From Fischerella muscicola SAG 1427-1 = PCC 73103 (GTDB lineage: Bacteria; Cyanobacteriota; Cyanobacteriia; Cyanobacteriales; Nostocaceae): DNA of 44,076 nucleotides. Positions 9,344 to 16,229 of the stretch are shown here, one piece after another. The notes under the pieces are model-generated. The model saw nothing but the letters and a program-made list of their open reading frames with translations, had not been told where the DNA came from and ran no database searches. Position numbers and translations under genes: made by a program. The stretch spans positions 1 to 44,076 of the forward strand of contig NZ_AJLJ01000206.1 in assembly GCF_000317245.1 (NCBI RefSeq), given 5' to 3'. How positions within the stretch are numbered: the stretch's first letter is position 1; each line of letters begins with the position of its first letter.

Positions 9344-9400
9344 ATGCTTGATTTATCAGCTTTTGAGTGTCATGTTTACCTCCTAAAGTGCATTTTTTAA
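9344..9400 (+). CDS. possible 18-residue small ORF, uncertain
   Basis: An ATG at 9344 follows AAAAAGGAG (ending 9334) at a plausible 9-base spacing. It opens a frame of 18 residues beginning MLDLSAFECH and ending in TAA. It lies in the 360-base spacer between the antiporter gene and tRNA-Glu. I recognise no family. The only evidence is the good ribosome-binding site; it could be chance. The rest of the spacer (9172-9480) is AT-rich with nothing else I can call. Confidence 0.15.
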   Translation: MLDLSAFECHVYLLKCIF

Positions 9401-9485
9401 CCATTGGCTATGAATCACTTTTGCTTCCACTAAGTTTAACCTGCTGCAATTTAAAATTTTGCTATCAAATTATTCGTTTAATCTG

Positions 9486-9514
9486 TTGACATTAAAAGTA
9501 AAAGCCGCTAAATT
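9486..9514 (+). promoter_or_regulatory. promoter of tRNA-Glu
   Basis: A perfect TTGACA -35 box at 9486-9491 is followed after 17 bases by TAAATT at 9509-9514. The expected start near 9521 gives a leader of about 12 bases before the tRNA, consistent with a stable-RNA gene. Confidence 0.6.
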
Positions 9515-9532
9515 TATAAAAGTGTGAACCGC

Positions 9533-9605
9533 GCCCCCATCGTCTAGAGGCCTAGGACACCTCCCTTTCACGGAGGTAACGGGGATTCGAATTCCCCTGG
9601 GGGTA
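9533..9605 (+). tRNA. tRNA-Glu (anticodon TTC)
   Basis: A complete 73-base cloverleaf. The acceptor stem GCCCCCA pairs with TGGGGGT, with a G-U pair at the top, and the discriminator is A at 9605. The anticodon stem is CCTCC/GGAGG (9560-9564 and 9572-9576) around the loop CTTTCAC, giving anticodon TTC at 9567-9569. The T arm GGGGA-TTCGAAT-TCCCC is perfect. CCA is not encoded. In cyanobacteria the charged form also feeds the C5 pathway to tetrapyrroles, as substrate of glutamyl-tRNA reductase. Confidence 0.97.
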
Positions 9606-9625
9606 TCCTCAGATATGTAAGTAAG

Positions 9626-9668
9626 ATTAAGCCCTGTTAGTAGCTCTAAATTTCTGACAGGGCTTAAT
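9626..9668 (+). terminator. rho-independent terminator after tRNA-Glu
   Basis: A perfect 12-bp inverted repeat, attaagccctgt / acagggcttaat, with a 19-base loop, followed by a T-rich stretch. It lies 21 bases past the tRNA 3' end. Confidence 0.75.
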
Positions 9669-9743
9669 TTATCTTGTTAAGAGGCATTGGGCATTGGGAA
9701 GAGACTTGTTAAATTATTCTCCCTTGTCTCCCTTGTTCTAAAT

Positions 9744-10316
9744 TTATTTATTGAAGTTCTCTAAACGCTGATAAATTGCCAGTAAATTGAGTTGTAGGTC
9801 TTTGGCAATGCGACGCTCAATGATTCCCACTGGCATAGTTAGTTTAGGCCAAACTTTGACTGTGTAGCAGAGATTTGTTCCTATTTGTTGACCCAGAGAA
9901 AATGGTTCTAAGCACCAGCTACCAGAGAAATCTTTAAAATCACCCTCTACCATCACAAAAGTAATTTCTTTGGGAAAGCGTTCTTCAAGATCGAGAACTA
10001 CACGTGCAGAAAAATTCATGCGTAAAAAGCGCTGAGAACCTATTTGTTCCAAGCGAATACCACCGTTGGGGTGTTCCAGCAAGCGACTTTGAGCTAGGTT
10101 AGGGATAAAGTCGGCTAAGGCTTCATAATTGGTGAGTACTTCCCAAACTTGTGTCACTGGTTGGGGAATTTGAATTGTAGCGGTAATTTGTCGCTGTCGG
10201 TCAGTGATCTTCTTGATTTGAATAGCCACAGCCTGCAAATTATTCGCCTCTAGGTTGGTTTCGTCTTCAATGGCGATGAAGTCGAGTTCTTCTGGTGTAT
10301 ATTTTTCTTCAGTCAC
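9744..10316 (-). CDS. SRPBCC (START/polyketide cyclase-like) family protein
   Basis: A 190-residue protein. Residues about 35-185 form an SRPBCC helix-grip fold, recognised by 'TATIQIPQPVTQVWEVLTNY', 'ADFIPNLAQSRLLEH' and the C-terminal amphipathic helix 'ERRIAKDLQLNLLAIYQRLE'. It matches the COQ10/polyketide-cyclase-like group that binds hydrophobic ligands; no catalytic residues can be named. The start is GTG at 10316, inside the last codons of the upstream sensor kinase gene (8-base overlap GTGACTGA), so translation is probably coupled. The acidic N-terminal 30 residues look disordered. Its job next to a degenerate sensor kinase is unknown. Confidence 0.8.
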   Translation of the reverse strand: MTEEKYTPEELDFIAIEDETNLEANNLQAVAIQIKKITDRQRQITATIQIPQPVTQVWEVLTNYEALADFIPNLAQSRLLEHPNGGIRLEQIGSQRFLRMNFSARVVLDLEERFPKEITFVMVEGDFKDFSGSWCLEPFSLGQQIGTNLCYTVKVWPKLTMPVGIIERRIAKDLQLNLLAIYQRLENFNK

Positions 10317-12369
10317 TTTCGGAGTAGGTTTGATCTTGATCAGAAAATTGGGGCAGATTCAAGGTGAAACAGATTTTGCTGAGATCTGTATCCTCAATTG
10401 AAGTACTTTCTACAGCAATTTCCCCACTCAAATGCTGCACTAAGGATTTTACCAGAGCAAGTCCTAAGCCAGTGCCAGGAGTCCATCTTCCTCTACCGCG
10501 ACGGAATGCATCGAATATATAGGTGGCTTCTGCTTCTGAGATGCCATGTCCGACGTTGGTTACTTTAATGATAACCCGATCAACCTGTTGAATAAGTTGG
10601 TGTCTGGCTTCTAGTTGGATGATGGTATCTCGTTCTGAGAATTTAACCGCATTAGTTAAGAGTTCTTGCAAAATGCGGTCAAAACTTTCTAGTTCAGTTT
10701 GTAGTTGTAGGGATGCTTCCGGTAACTCATAAGAAATATTTAATGCTTTTTCTAGCAGTTTTTTTTCAAAAGATGCTGATATCTCTTGGATTCTGCTATT
10801 TAAGTCTAGGGTGGCAAATTGGGGAGGTTCTTGATGAGTGTCCAGTTTTTGGAGTGTCAATAGGTCATTGATTAAATTAATTTCTTTGGTACACTCTTCC
10901 TCCAGAATATCTAGATATCTAGTTTGTTGTTCGGGGGATCTTCCGGGTTGACGCAGCATCCGCAAAGCCATACGCATATTTGTCAAAGGATAGCGCAGGC
11001 GATCGCTCATGTTACTTAAAAACTCATCTTTGAGTTGGTTGAGTTCTCGCAATTGCTCAACATACTGCTTTGTTCTTTCATAGAGTTTAGCTTGGACGTC
11101 TAGACTGCGCTGTAACTGGGATGTACGCTCATCTACTAACATTTGTACTTGCCGTAGTGTTTGTGTTTGAATGATGGCATTACTGAGTTGAGCGCAAACC
11201 ATTTCTACCATATTAATTTCTGCTGTCTCCCAATAACGGGGTTGGGTTTGCTGTAATGCTAAAAATCCCAAAATTTTGCCTTGATTCTCCAACCGCATTA
11301 ACAGCATTGCAGGTAGTTTTTCTAAGATAAACGCTTGGGCGATTGTGGAAGTATCCTTGCGCCGATCTCCGGTATCATTTATAATTACAGGCTTGCCAGA
11401 TTCTGCTGTAAAGGCACGCCGACTAATACCACAATCGCAAAGCCAGTATGAATAGTCCTGGCTATCTTGTTTATCAAGATAAAAATCTCCTGGTTGTCTA
11501 GACCATTCACCAATAACTGTAGCTTTTGCTTTCGGAATTTGTTTTTTGCGTAGATTTCTAAATAGGGGATCAGTATATTTCAGTAATATAATCAAACCCC
11601 GGTCGGCTTCTAGAGCTTCGGCAGTAGAAGCGATCGCTACTTGAAGCATCTGATTAATCTCCAAGTTACTACGACCGAGTATTGTCAATTGCTTGATCAG
11701 GTTTTGATGCTTGCCACAAGTTTTGATATATTGCTGTTGTGAAGCGATTAGCTGTGCTTGTGCTACCTGTTCTAGAGCGATCGCACACACTGACTCTAGC
11801 GATCGCAATAAATATTTTTCCGAATCACTCCAATCATATACCTGGGACTTAATTAAGTTAATGACGCCGTTCTTTTTGTCTGCGAAACGGGTAGTAATTG
11901 CCAGAACCGATTTGATTGGTATTGGCAATTGTTGACATCCTATTTTCAGACTATTTTGAATTGTGGCAATGTCTTCTATCGTTGGTTCAGCAGCACATTG
12001 CACTACTGGTAAATCCAACTGCTCTAATGAGAATATTTCATCTGGGGACGAATTCAAATACTCTTTAGGACACCAATTTGCAATAAATTCTTCCCTACCA
12101 GTCACTTCTTTGTGTGCAGTCACTAAGCAGCAGCAATCTACTTTAAATGTAACTCCTAGCAATTGGGCAATTTCTTGCAGCATCATTGCTGGTGTTGAGC
12201 AATTGGCAATGATGTAATTGATTTTTTGTGCTAACTGGAGGGCTGCCTCTTCCTCTTGCTGCATCAGATTGACCGGGTAGTGTTTGAGTCTATCTATCTC
12301 ATCTGGGCGTTGTGGCAACGAACACAAATGCTTTCTTATTTCTGGTACGCTTTTGGATATTGAACCCAT
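10309..12369 (-). CDS. GAF-domain sensor histidine kinase, H-box His replaced by Asp
   Basis: A cytoplasmic sensor kinase of 686 residues without transmembrane helices. Two GAF domains (about 40-210 and 230-400) precede a helical linker, a HisKA-like region (about 440-505) and an HATPase domain with N-box 'LLTNAVKFSE', 'TNVGHGIS' and 'GTGLGLALVKSL'. The H-box reads FLSNMSDRLRYPL where the family has FxxNMSHELRTPL, so the phospho-accepting His is D456 (codon 11002-11004). The G1 Asp is Asn, a substitution seen in active kinases. It may act as a pseudokinase or ATP-dependent switch. Start: an in-frame TTG at 12384 directly abuts AGGAGG, whereas the ATG at 12369 lies 15 bases from it, so I prefer the ATG. 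It is coupled to the downstream SRPBCC gene. Confidence 0.87.
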   Translation of the reverse strand: MGSISKSVPEIRKHLCSLPQRPDEIDRLKHYPVNLMQQEEEAALQLAQKINYIIANCSTPAMMLQEIAQLLGVTFKVDCCCLVTAHKEVTGREEFIANWCPKEYLNSSPDEIFSLEQLDLPVVQCAAEPTIEDIATIQNSLKIGCQQLPIPIKSVLAITTRFADKKNGVINLIKSQVYDWSDSEKYLLRSLESVCAIALEQVAQAQLIASQQQYIKTCGKHQNLIKQLTILGRSNLEINQMLQVAIASTAEALEADRGLIILLKYTDPLFRNLRKKQIPKAKATVIGEWSRQPGDFYLDKQDSQDYSYWLCDCGISRRAFTAESGKPVIINDTGDRRKDTSTIAQAFILEKLPAMLLMRLENQGKILGFLALQQTQPRYWETAEINMVEMVCAQLSNAIIQTQTLRQVQMLVDERTSQLQRSLDVQAKLYERTKQYVEQLRELNQLKDEFLSNMSDRLRYPLTNMRMALRMLRQPGRSPEQQTRYLDILEEECTKEINLINDLLTLQKLDTHQEPPQFATLDLNSRIQEISASFEKKLLEKALNISYELPEASLQLQTELESFDRILQELLTNAVKFSERDTIIQLEARHQLIQQVDRVIIKVTNVGHGISEAEATYIFDAFRRGRGRWTPGTGLGLALVKSLVQHLSGEIAVESTSIEDTDLSKICFTLNLPQFSDQDQTYSESD

Positions 12370-12399
12370 TTTCTTTGTACCCAACCTCCTGCCATATTC

Positions 12400-13312
12400 C
12401 TGATTCCTTTGTAAGGCTACACCCTGTGATTGAATGGTTCATCTTGTCTTCTAAACTTTCTTTCACCTGTTATAGCCCTTTTCTATTGGAGATGGTGAAA
12501 TCTCTCTATATCAAAAACCTTGAGTCATAAAATACATAAAAATTAGTTTGGTTGCACAAGTAAATATAATTACAGCTTCATTACACACCTATTTGGTTAC
12601 TAACATTTACTTAGGTTATCTGGTCTTTAACTATACACAAACCGTAATTGCTCTATACTTGCAGCAAAGATTTCGCAAATTTTTACGCATTAATACGGAA
12701 AAAGATTTACAAAAATGTAATATTTTTTTAATATTTCTAAGTGTACAACTTACTTTTCACCAGATCAAACACGAGCAAATGTAGTTAAAGCAAGGGTTTA
12801 GTAAACTTTTTGACAACTAAACAAGAGTAGCAAAAAATGTGTACTTAAACCTAGTTACTTTACTCCTTTTCCTTAGAATCATTTAATCTTTATGCTGATG
12901 TTTTTTATCTGTCAAGTGTAGTCATACCCCCTGTGTTAGAAAATACTAATTCTCTAAATAGTCTCTACATACTATTAAAATATATTTTTTATTTATCTCT
13001 TTATCTATATAAAGATAACTTGATTTAGTAATTAGATTATTAATTCATATAGTCAAGTATTATACTTAAAAACTTACTTATTCTGTCTTGAAAATAGGAA
13101 TAGAGAACAGGGATTGGGGATTGAGAATTAACCTAGCAGCAAAGGTGTGATCCATCTATAGTTTATCGGCGTGCATCGGTATGTATCTGTTTTCCTTCGA
13201 TTTTTCACGCCTTCGTTGTGGGCTATTTACCCATGGGGATCTAGCTAATAGTGAATACAGCTTAGTTTTGTCTAAACAACATTAAATAAGCTGCATTCAC
13301 TTGAATCCAAAT
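12400..13312. other. AT-rich intergenic region without a supported gene
   Basis: More than 900 bases of low-GC sequence. Open frames here, such as 12548-12784 on the + strand, start with TTG, lack a ribosome-binding site and resemble nothing known. A short run of 'gggattg' heptamers lies near 13109-13124. I see no RNA gene. Confidence 0.5.
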
Positions 13313-13648
13313 TTAACCGGCTAAACTTTCGACACTTAGAGGAACCATATCGCCCGTCCTCGTCAGTCCTAACAGCATCGGTTGTTGTGGCTGAATTAAT
13401 TGACCTGTGAGTACACAACGTTCTTCCTGTTGAGCTGTAGCAGCTATGCTGGCTCGAATGTCAGATCTCGAAAATCGAGGTTTCCACTCTCCTGATTTTT
13501 GCTGAACATAATTCCAAAGGATATCGCGAATAAGAGCTTGATATCCCTGATTGCCTGCTAGGTCTTTAAGTTTATCTTTTAATTCACGCTCAAGACGGAT
13601 GCTGGTGACTTCCATATCGGTGGTGGGGGTGCGAGTGATGGTATGCAT
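13313..13648 (-). CDS. ribbon-helix-helix (CopG/Arc-like) DNA-binding protein, hypothetical
   Basis: A 111-residue protein. Residues 12-47 (MEVTSIRLERELKDKLKDLA, then GYQALIRDILWNYV) fit a ribbon-helix-helix fold: a beta strand followed by two helices, as in CopG/Arc repressors. The C-terminal half has no recognisable domain, though 'RCVLTGQLIQPQQPMLLGLT' suggests a small beta structure. AAGGAG lies about 8 bases before the ATG and supports the start. It is divergent from the HNH nuclease gene, and no toxin partner gene is adjacent, so a toxin-antitoxin role is not supported. Autoregulation at the divergent promoter region would be typical but is inferred. Confidence 0.65.
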   Translation of the reverse strand: MHTITRTPTTDMEVTSIRLERELKDKLKDLAGNQGYQALIRDILWNYVQQKSGEWKPRFSRSDIRASIAATAQQEERCVLTGQLIQPQQPMLLGLTRTGDMVPLSVESLAG

Positions 13649-13926
13649 GAGTTTTTCTCCTTAAAACTATAGACAGGATAGTAATACAAGTGTAGTATGT
13701 TTAAAGGAATGTTCAACAGGTGAAATTTTCTGTGATATCTATTTACCCCATCTCTACTTCTTTATGTGCTAATCAGTCCCAAACTAGTTGGGAATCAGCA
13801 CCTATGGGAGTGGAGTATTTATTTATGGGGTTAATTTGCCTGAAGTCGGGCAAATTTACAGAGGGTAATCATGATTCTAAATATGCCAGGATTGGTGTAC
13901 TTAATCGAGCACCACAACTAAAACAC

Positions 13927-14008
13927 AAAAGCGGGAGGTACAGACGCCGAGATGCTGTACCGATATAAGAATCAAAGACTTTTAAGGTCAATTCTCAACC
14001 CCCGCTTT
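13927..14008 (+). promoter_or_regulatory. candidate attenuator leader ahead of the HNH gene
   Basis: The leader holds aaagcggg at 13928-13935, exactly complementary to cccgcttt at 14001-14008, which is the 5' arm of the downstream terminator. Right after it comes a 7-bp hairpin, ggtacag (13937-13943) with ctgtacc (13955-13961). Pairing of the early segment with the terminator arm would exclude the terminator, the layout of a conditional attenuator. The sensed signal is unknown and no riboswitch class is recognised. Confidence 0.45.
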
Positions 14009-14034
14009 CACAAAGAAATAAGCGGGGGTTTTTT
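13997..14034 (+). terminator. strong intrinsic terminator in the HNH gene leader
   Basis: A perfect 11-bp stem, aacccccgctt (13997-14007) with aagcgggggtt (14020-14030), a 12-base loop and six consecutive T (14029-14034). It ends only 16 bases before the HNH start codon, so it either ends a short leader RNA or controls entry into the nuclease gene. Confidence 0.85.
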
Positions 14035-14050
14035 AATGAGGAGTCAAACC

Positions 14051-14569
14051 GTGACGATCGCAACGCAAGTTTTAGATCAATCTGTGGTGGTGTTTTCTCA
14101 AAATTACTTACCACTGTGTCGAGTCAACATCAAGCGAGCCATCGTACTTTTAATCACAAACAAAGCGGAACCGCTACATCTTAATATTGATAGCGGCTGG
14201 CAAATTCACTCTCCTAGCTTAGTTATCGATGTACCAAAACAAATTCGCTTGACAATTGCTTCTCGTGAACGAATTTGGAAAGTTCCACCAGTAAATAGAC
14301 GAGAAGTGTTACGACGAGATCATCACAGTTGTCAATATTGCGGTAGCAGCAAACATCTGACATTAGATCACGTGCTTCCCCGTTCTCGCGGTGGACAGCA
14401 CACCTGGGATAACGTGGTTGCTGCTTGCGAACGGTGTAACTCCAAAAAAGGAGATAAAACCCCCCAAGAAGCAGGTATGCGCTTACGTACTAAACCAAAA
14501 GCACCAGTCCATCCCACGATTGCTTTTGCGGAACAGTTTTGGATGGACGTGCAAATAAACCTGGAATAA
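14051..14569 (+). CDS. HNH endonuclease family protein
   Basis: A 172-residue protein with a C-terminal HNH domain of the McrA-like type. It shows two zinc-type CxxC pairs, 'CQYCG' and 'CERCN', around the catalytic 'LTLDHVLPRSRGGQHTWDNVVAAC' core (quoted here in parts: LTLDHVLPRSRGG, then HTWDNVV). The N-terminal half ('VLDQSVVVFSQNYLPLCRVN') is a conserved extension I know from cyanobacterial relatives. Substrate and role are unknown; this family is usually chromosomal and not clearly part of a restriction system. Start: a GTG at 14051 is preceded by GAGGAG (14038-14043) at 7 bases. The in-frame ATG at 14036 would place that site inside the gene, so I prefer GTG. A small hypothetical gene follows after 16 bases, forming a likely operon ended by the hairpin at 15022. 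Confidence 0.8.
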   Translation: MTIATQVLDQSVVVFSQNYLPLCRVNIKRAIVLLITNKAEPLHLNIDSGWQIHSPSLVIDVPKQIRLTIASRERIWKVPPVNRREVLRRDHHSCQYCGSSKHLTLDHVLPRSRGGQHTWDNVVAACERCNSKKGDKTPQEAGMRLRTKPKAPVHPTIAFAEQFWMDVQINLE

Positions 14570-14585
14570 CAGGAGAGCATGAAGA

Positions 14586-14975
14586 ATGCTGAAATTAACT
14601 TACACCGAAATGAGTTTTCACCTAGAGTGTCTAACTCTGTCTATTGAAGAATGGGTAGCGCAACGAGTGATTTTGGCACTGCGAGTCGGTCAAAGTCTAG
14701 CAATTGAACCTAGCACTGCTTCCTTTTTGCTTCCTGTGAATTTACCAGGACTAGAACAACTCAAGGTGCAAGTGCGATGGGATGAAAGAAAAATTATCGC
14801 TTTATGTGCATCAGATTCTGAATATGTTGAAGTGACTCTTAGCGGTTCTTGGCTATCGGATGGTTCTGAAAACGCACAAGGTGTGTTTGTTACCACAATG
14901 AGCGATCGCACTGAGTTTTTACTGCACAAACTCTGGGTTGCGGCTCAAGTCTGTACCTCTGTAATGAGTGAATAA
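14586..14975 (+). CDS. conserved hypothetical protein downstream of the HNH nuclease
   Basis: A 129-residue soluble protein that I cannot assign to a named family. It opens MLKLTYTEMSFHLE and appears mainly beta and alpha mixed, without signal peptide, membrane segment or cysteine motif. It starts 16 bases after the HNH stop, with AGGAGA at about 14571-14576 as ribosome-binding site, so the two are almost certainly co-transcribed. The regular codon use and HIP1 content match the neighbours. A function linked to the HNH protein is only inferred from position. Confidence 0.7.
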   Translation: MLKLTYTEMSFHLECLTLSIEEWVAQRVILALRVGQSLAIEPSTASFLLPVNLPGLEQLKVQVRWDERKIIALCASDSEYVEVTLSGSWLSDGSENAQGVFVTTMSDRTEFLLHKLWVAAQVCTSVMSE

Positions 14976-15021
14976 TTCTCTAATCACCCAAGTTGCTTGC
15001 ATCACCCTACATGATGAAGAT

Positions 15022-15060
15022 CGTGAGTTAGCACAGCTGTGCTAACTTACGAAAATTTTT
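15022..15060 (+). terminator. long palindrome, probable terminator of the HNH operon
   Basis: A 30-base hairpin (15022-15051) contains the perfect 20-base palindrome gttagcacagctgtgctaac and has one G-U pair in the outer stem. It is followed by aaaattttt. It lies 47 bases after the small hypothetical gene. The perfect palindrome could also be a protein-binding site. The rest of the spacer to 15333 shows nothing else I can call. Confidence 0.5.
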
Positions 15061-15333
15061 AGAGGCGATCGCAGACAACCCTGTTGTTCTGGTTTCTCTG
15101 ACTAAATTTGAAAAAACAACTTAAAATTTATTCCTCTAGCTAGAGACAAAACTTTTTGCAATGGAACATGGTTAGCAGCAGGAGGATATTAATGTGACTG
15201 ATAATTCTGACCAGAGTAAAAGCCTCCGGATTTATGTGTGGAATCAATTTTGTTTTCTAAAATCCACAATCGAATCACACCTTTGGTTGAGATGAGCGTA
15301 CTTGAGGCTCCACGGCAAAGTGAGGTATGAGAC

Positions 15334-16224
15334 ATGAAAAGTCTAAACAAACACTCATTTATTTTGGCATTCGTAGCATTTCTAAGTGCGATTCTAATCT
15401 CAACAACGGCTTTAGCACAAACTGATATCAACATTAATAACACTAATATCATCCGGGTTGGGGGTGATGTGACAATTGCTCCTAATCAAGTTGTGGAAAA
15501 TGCTCACGCTATTGGCGGTGATGTCACGATTGAAGAGGGAGCGCGAGTCACCGAAACTGCGATCGCGATTGACGGAGATGTGATTTTAGAAAAAGGCGCT
15601 CGTGTTGACGGAGATGTCTACGCAGTGGGAGGAGAAATTATCACACAGCCAGGAGCTACTATTGGTGGTGCTTCAGGCACAATCTTAGACAATGGTAGAT
15701 GGGGGATGCATGGTAGGAGAAGGGGAGTTAGTAGCTTTTTTGTTCGCTATCTCTTAAATAGCGCTTTTCATCTGCTCAACGTTCTGATAGGAACTATTAT
15801 TGGTGTCTTAATTTTACTTTGGCGACCAAATTTTTTGCTCAATTTAGCTGCGACTGTTAATCAATATCCTCTGCAAAGTGGGTTGTGGGGTTTAGGCGGC
15901 TTGTTTGCTGTGATTGTGCTAGTCATTCTGTTAGCAGTGAGCTTAATTGGAATACCGTTGTTACCCCTAGTTGGGTTGGTAGTTGCTGTTACAGTTATAC
16001 TGGGAACTCTCGGAATTGCTCTTTGGGTTGGACAAAGAATTTTGACTCAAACAGAGCGATCGCCTATGCAACAATTCCTCATTGGTGTACTGATTTTAGC
16101 TTTAATCGGTTTAGTTCCAGTGCTTGGAGGATTGGTGTTGTCAGTGGTGAATATTTTTGGTTTTGGTACATTATTGTTGTGGTTGTTCAAGAAAAGGCGT
16201 AATACCGTTTCACAAAAATCCTGA
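15334..16224 (+). CDS. exported bactofilin-like (polymer-forming) membrane protein
   Basis: A 296-residue protein. Residues 1-28 are a signal peptide ending ALA. Residues about 30-115 are short beta-helix repeats of the bactofilin/polymer-forming type (VGGDVTIAPNQ, IGGDVTIEEGA, IDGDVILEKGA, VGGEIITQPGA), spaced by about 18 residues. The C-terminal half has about four transmembrane helices (from about 145 to 280) ending in a basic tail KKRR. Bactofilins are normally cytosolic, so a signal peptide plus a membrane half points to an envelope scaffold or a beta-helix facing outside. The ATG at 15334 begins the signal peptide. The gene converges on nifJ with a 5-base gap. Function unknown. Confidence 0.75.
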   Translation: MKSLNKHSFILAFVAFLSAILISTTALAQTDININNTNIIRVGGDVTIAPNQVVENAHAIGGDVTIEEGARVTETAIAIDGDVILEKGARVDGDVYAVGGEIITQPGATIGGASGTILDNGRWGMHGRRRGVSSFFVRYLLNSAFHLLNVLIGTIIGVLILLWRPNFLLNLAATVNQYPLQSGLWGLGGLFAVIVLVILLAVSLIGIPLLPLVGLVVAVTVILGTLGIALWVGQRILTQTERSPMQQFLIGVLILALIGLVPVLGGLVLSVVNIFGFGTLLLWLFKKRRNTVSQKS

Positions 16225-16229
16225 TTAAT

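Noticed and set aside
10309..12384. Asn in place of Asp in the kinase G1 box as evidence of inactivity
   Set aside because: Asn at this position occurs in active histidine kinases (NxGxGI forms), so only the H-box change is treated as meaningful.
12548..12784. 78-residue open frame in the AT-rich spacer
   Set aside because: TTG start, no ribosome-binding site, composition of random AT-rich sequence, and no recognisable motif.
13313..13648. Antitoxin of a toxin-antitoxin pair
   Set aside because: The ribbon-helix-helix fold would fit, but no small toxin-like gene is next to it on the same strand.
13720..13968. 82-residue open frame ahead of the HNH gene
   Set aside because: No recognisable domain and it overlaps the structured leader; better explained as leader and promoter sequence.
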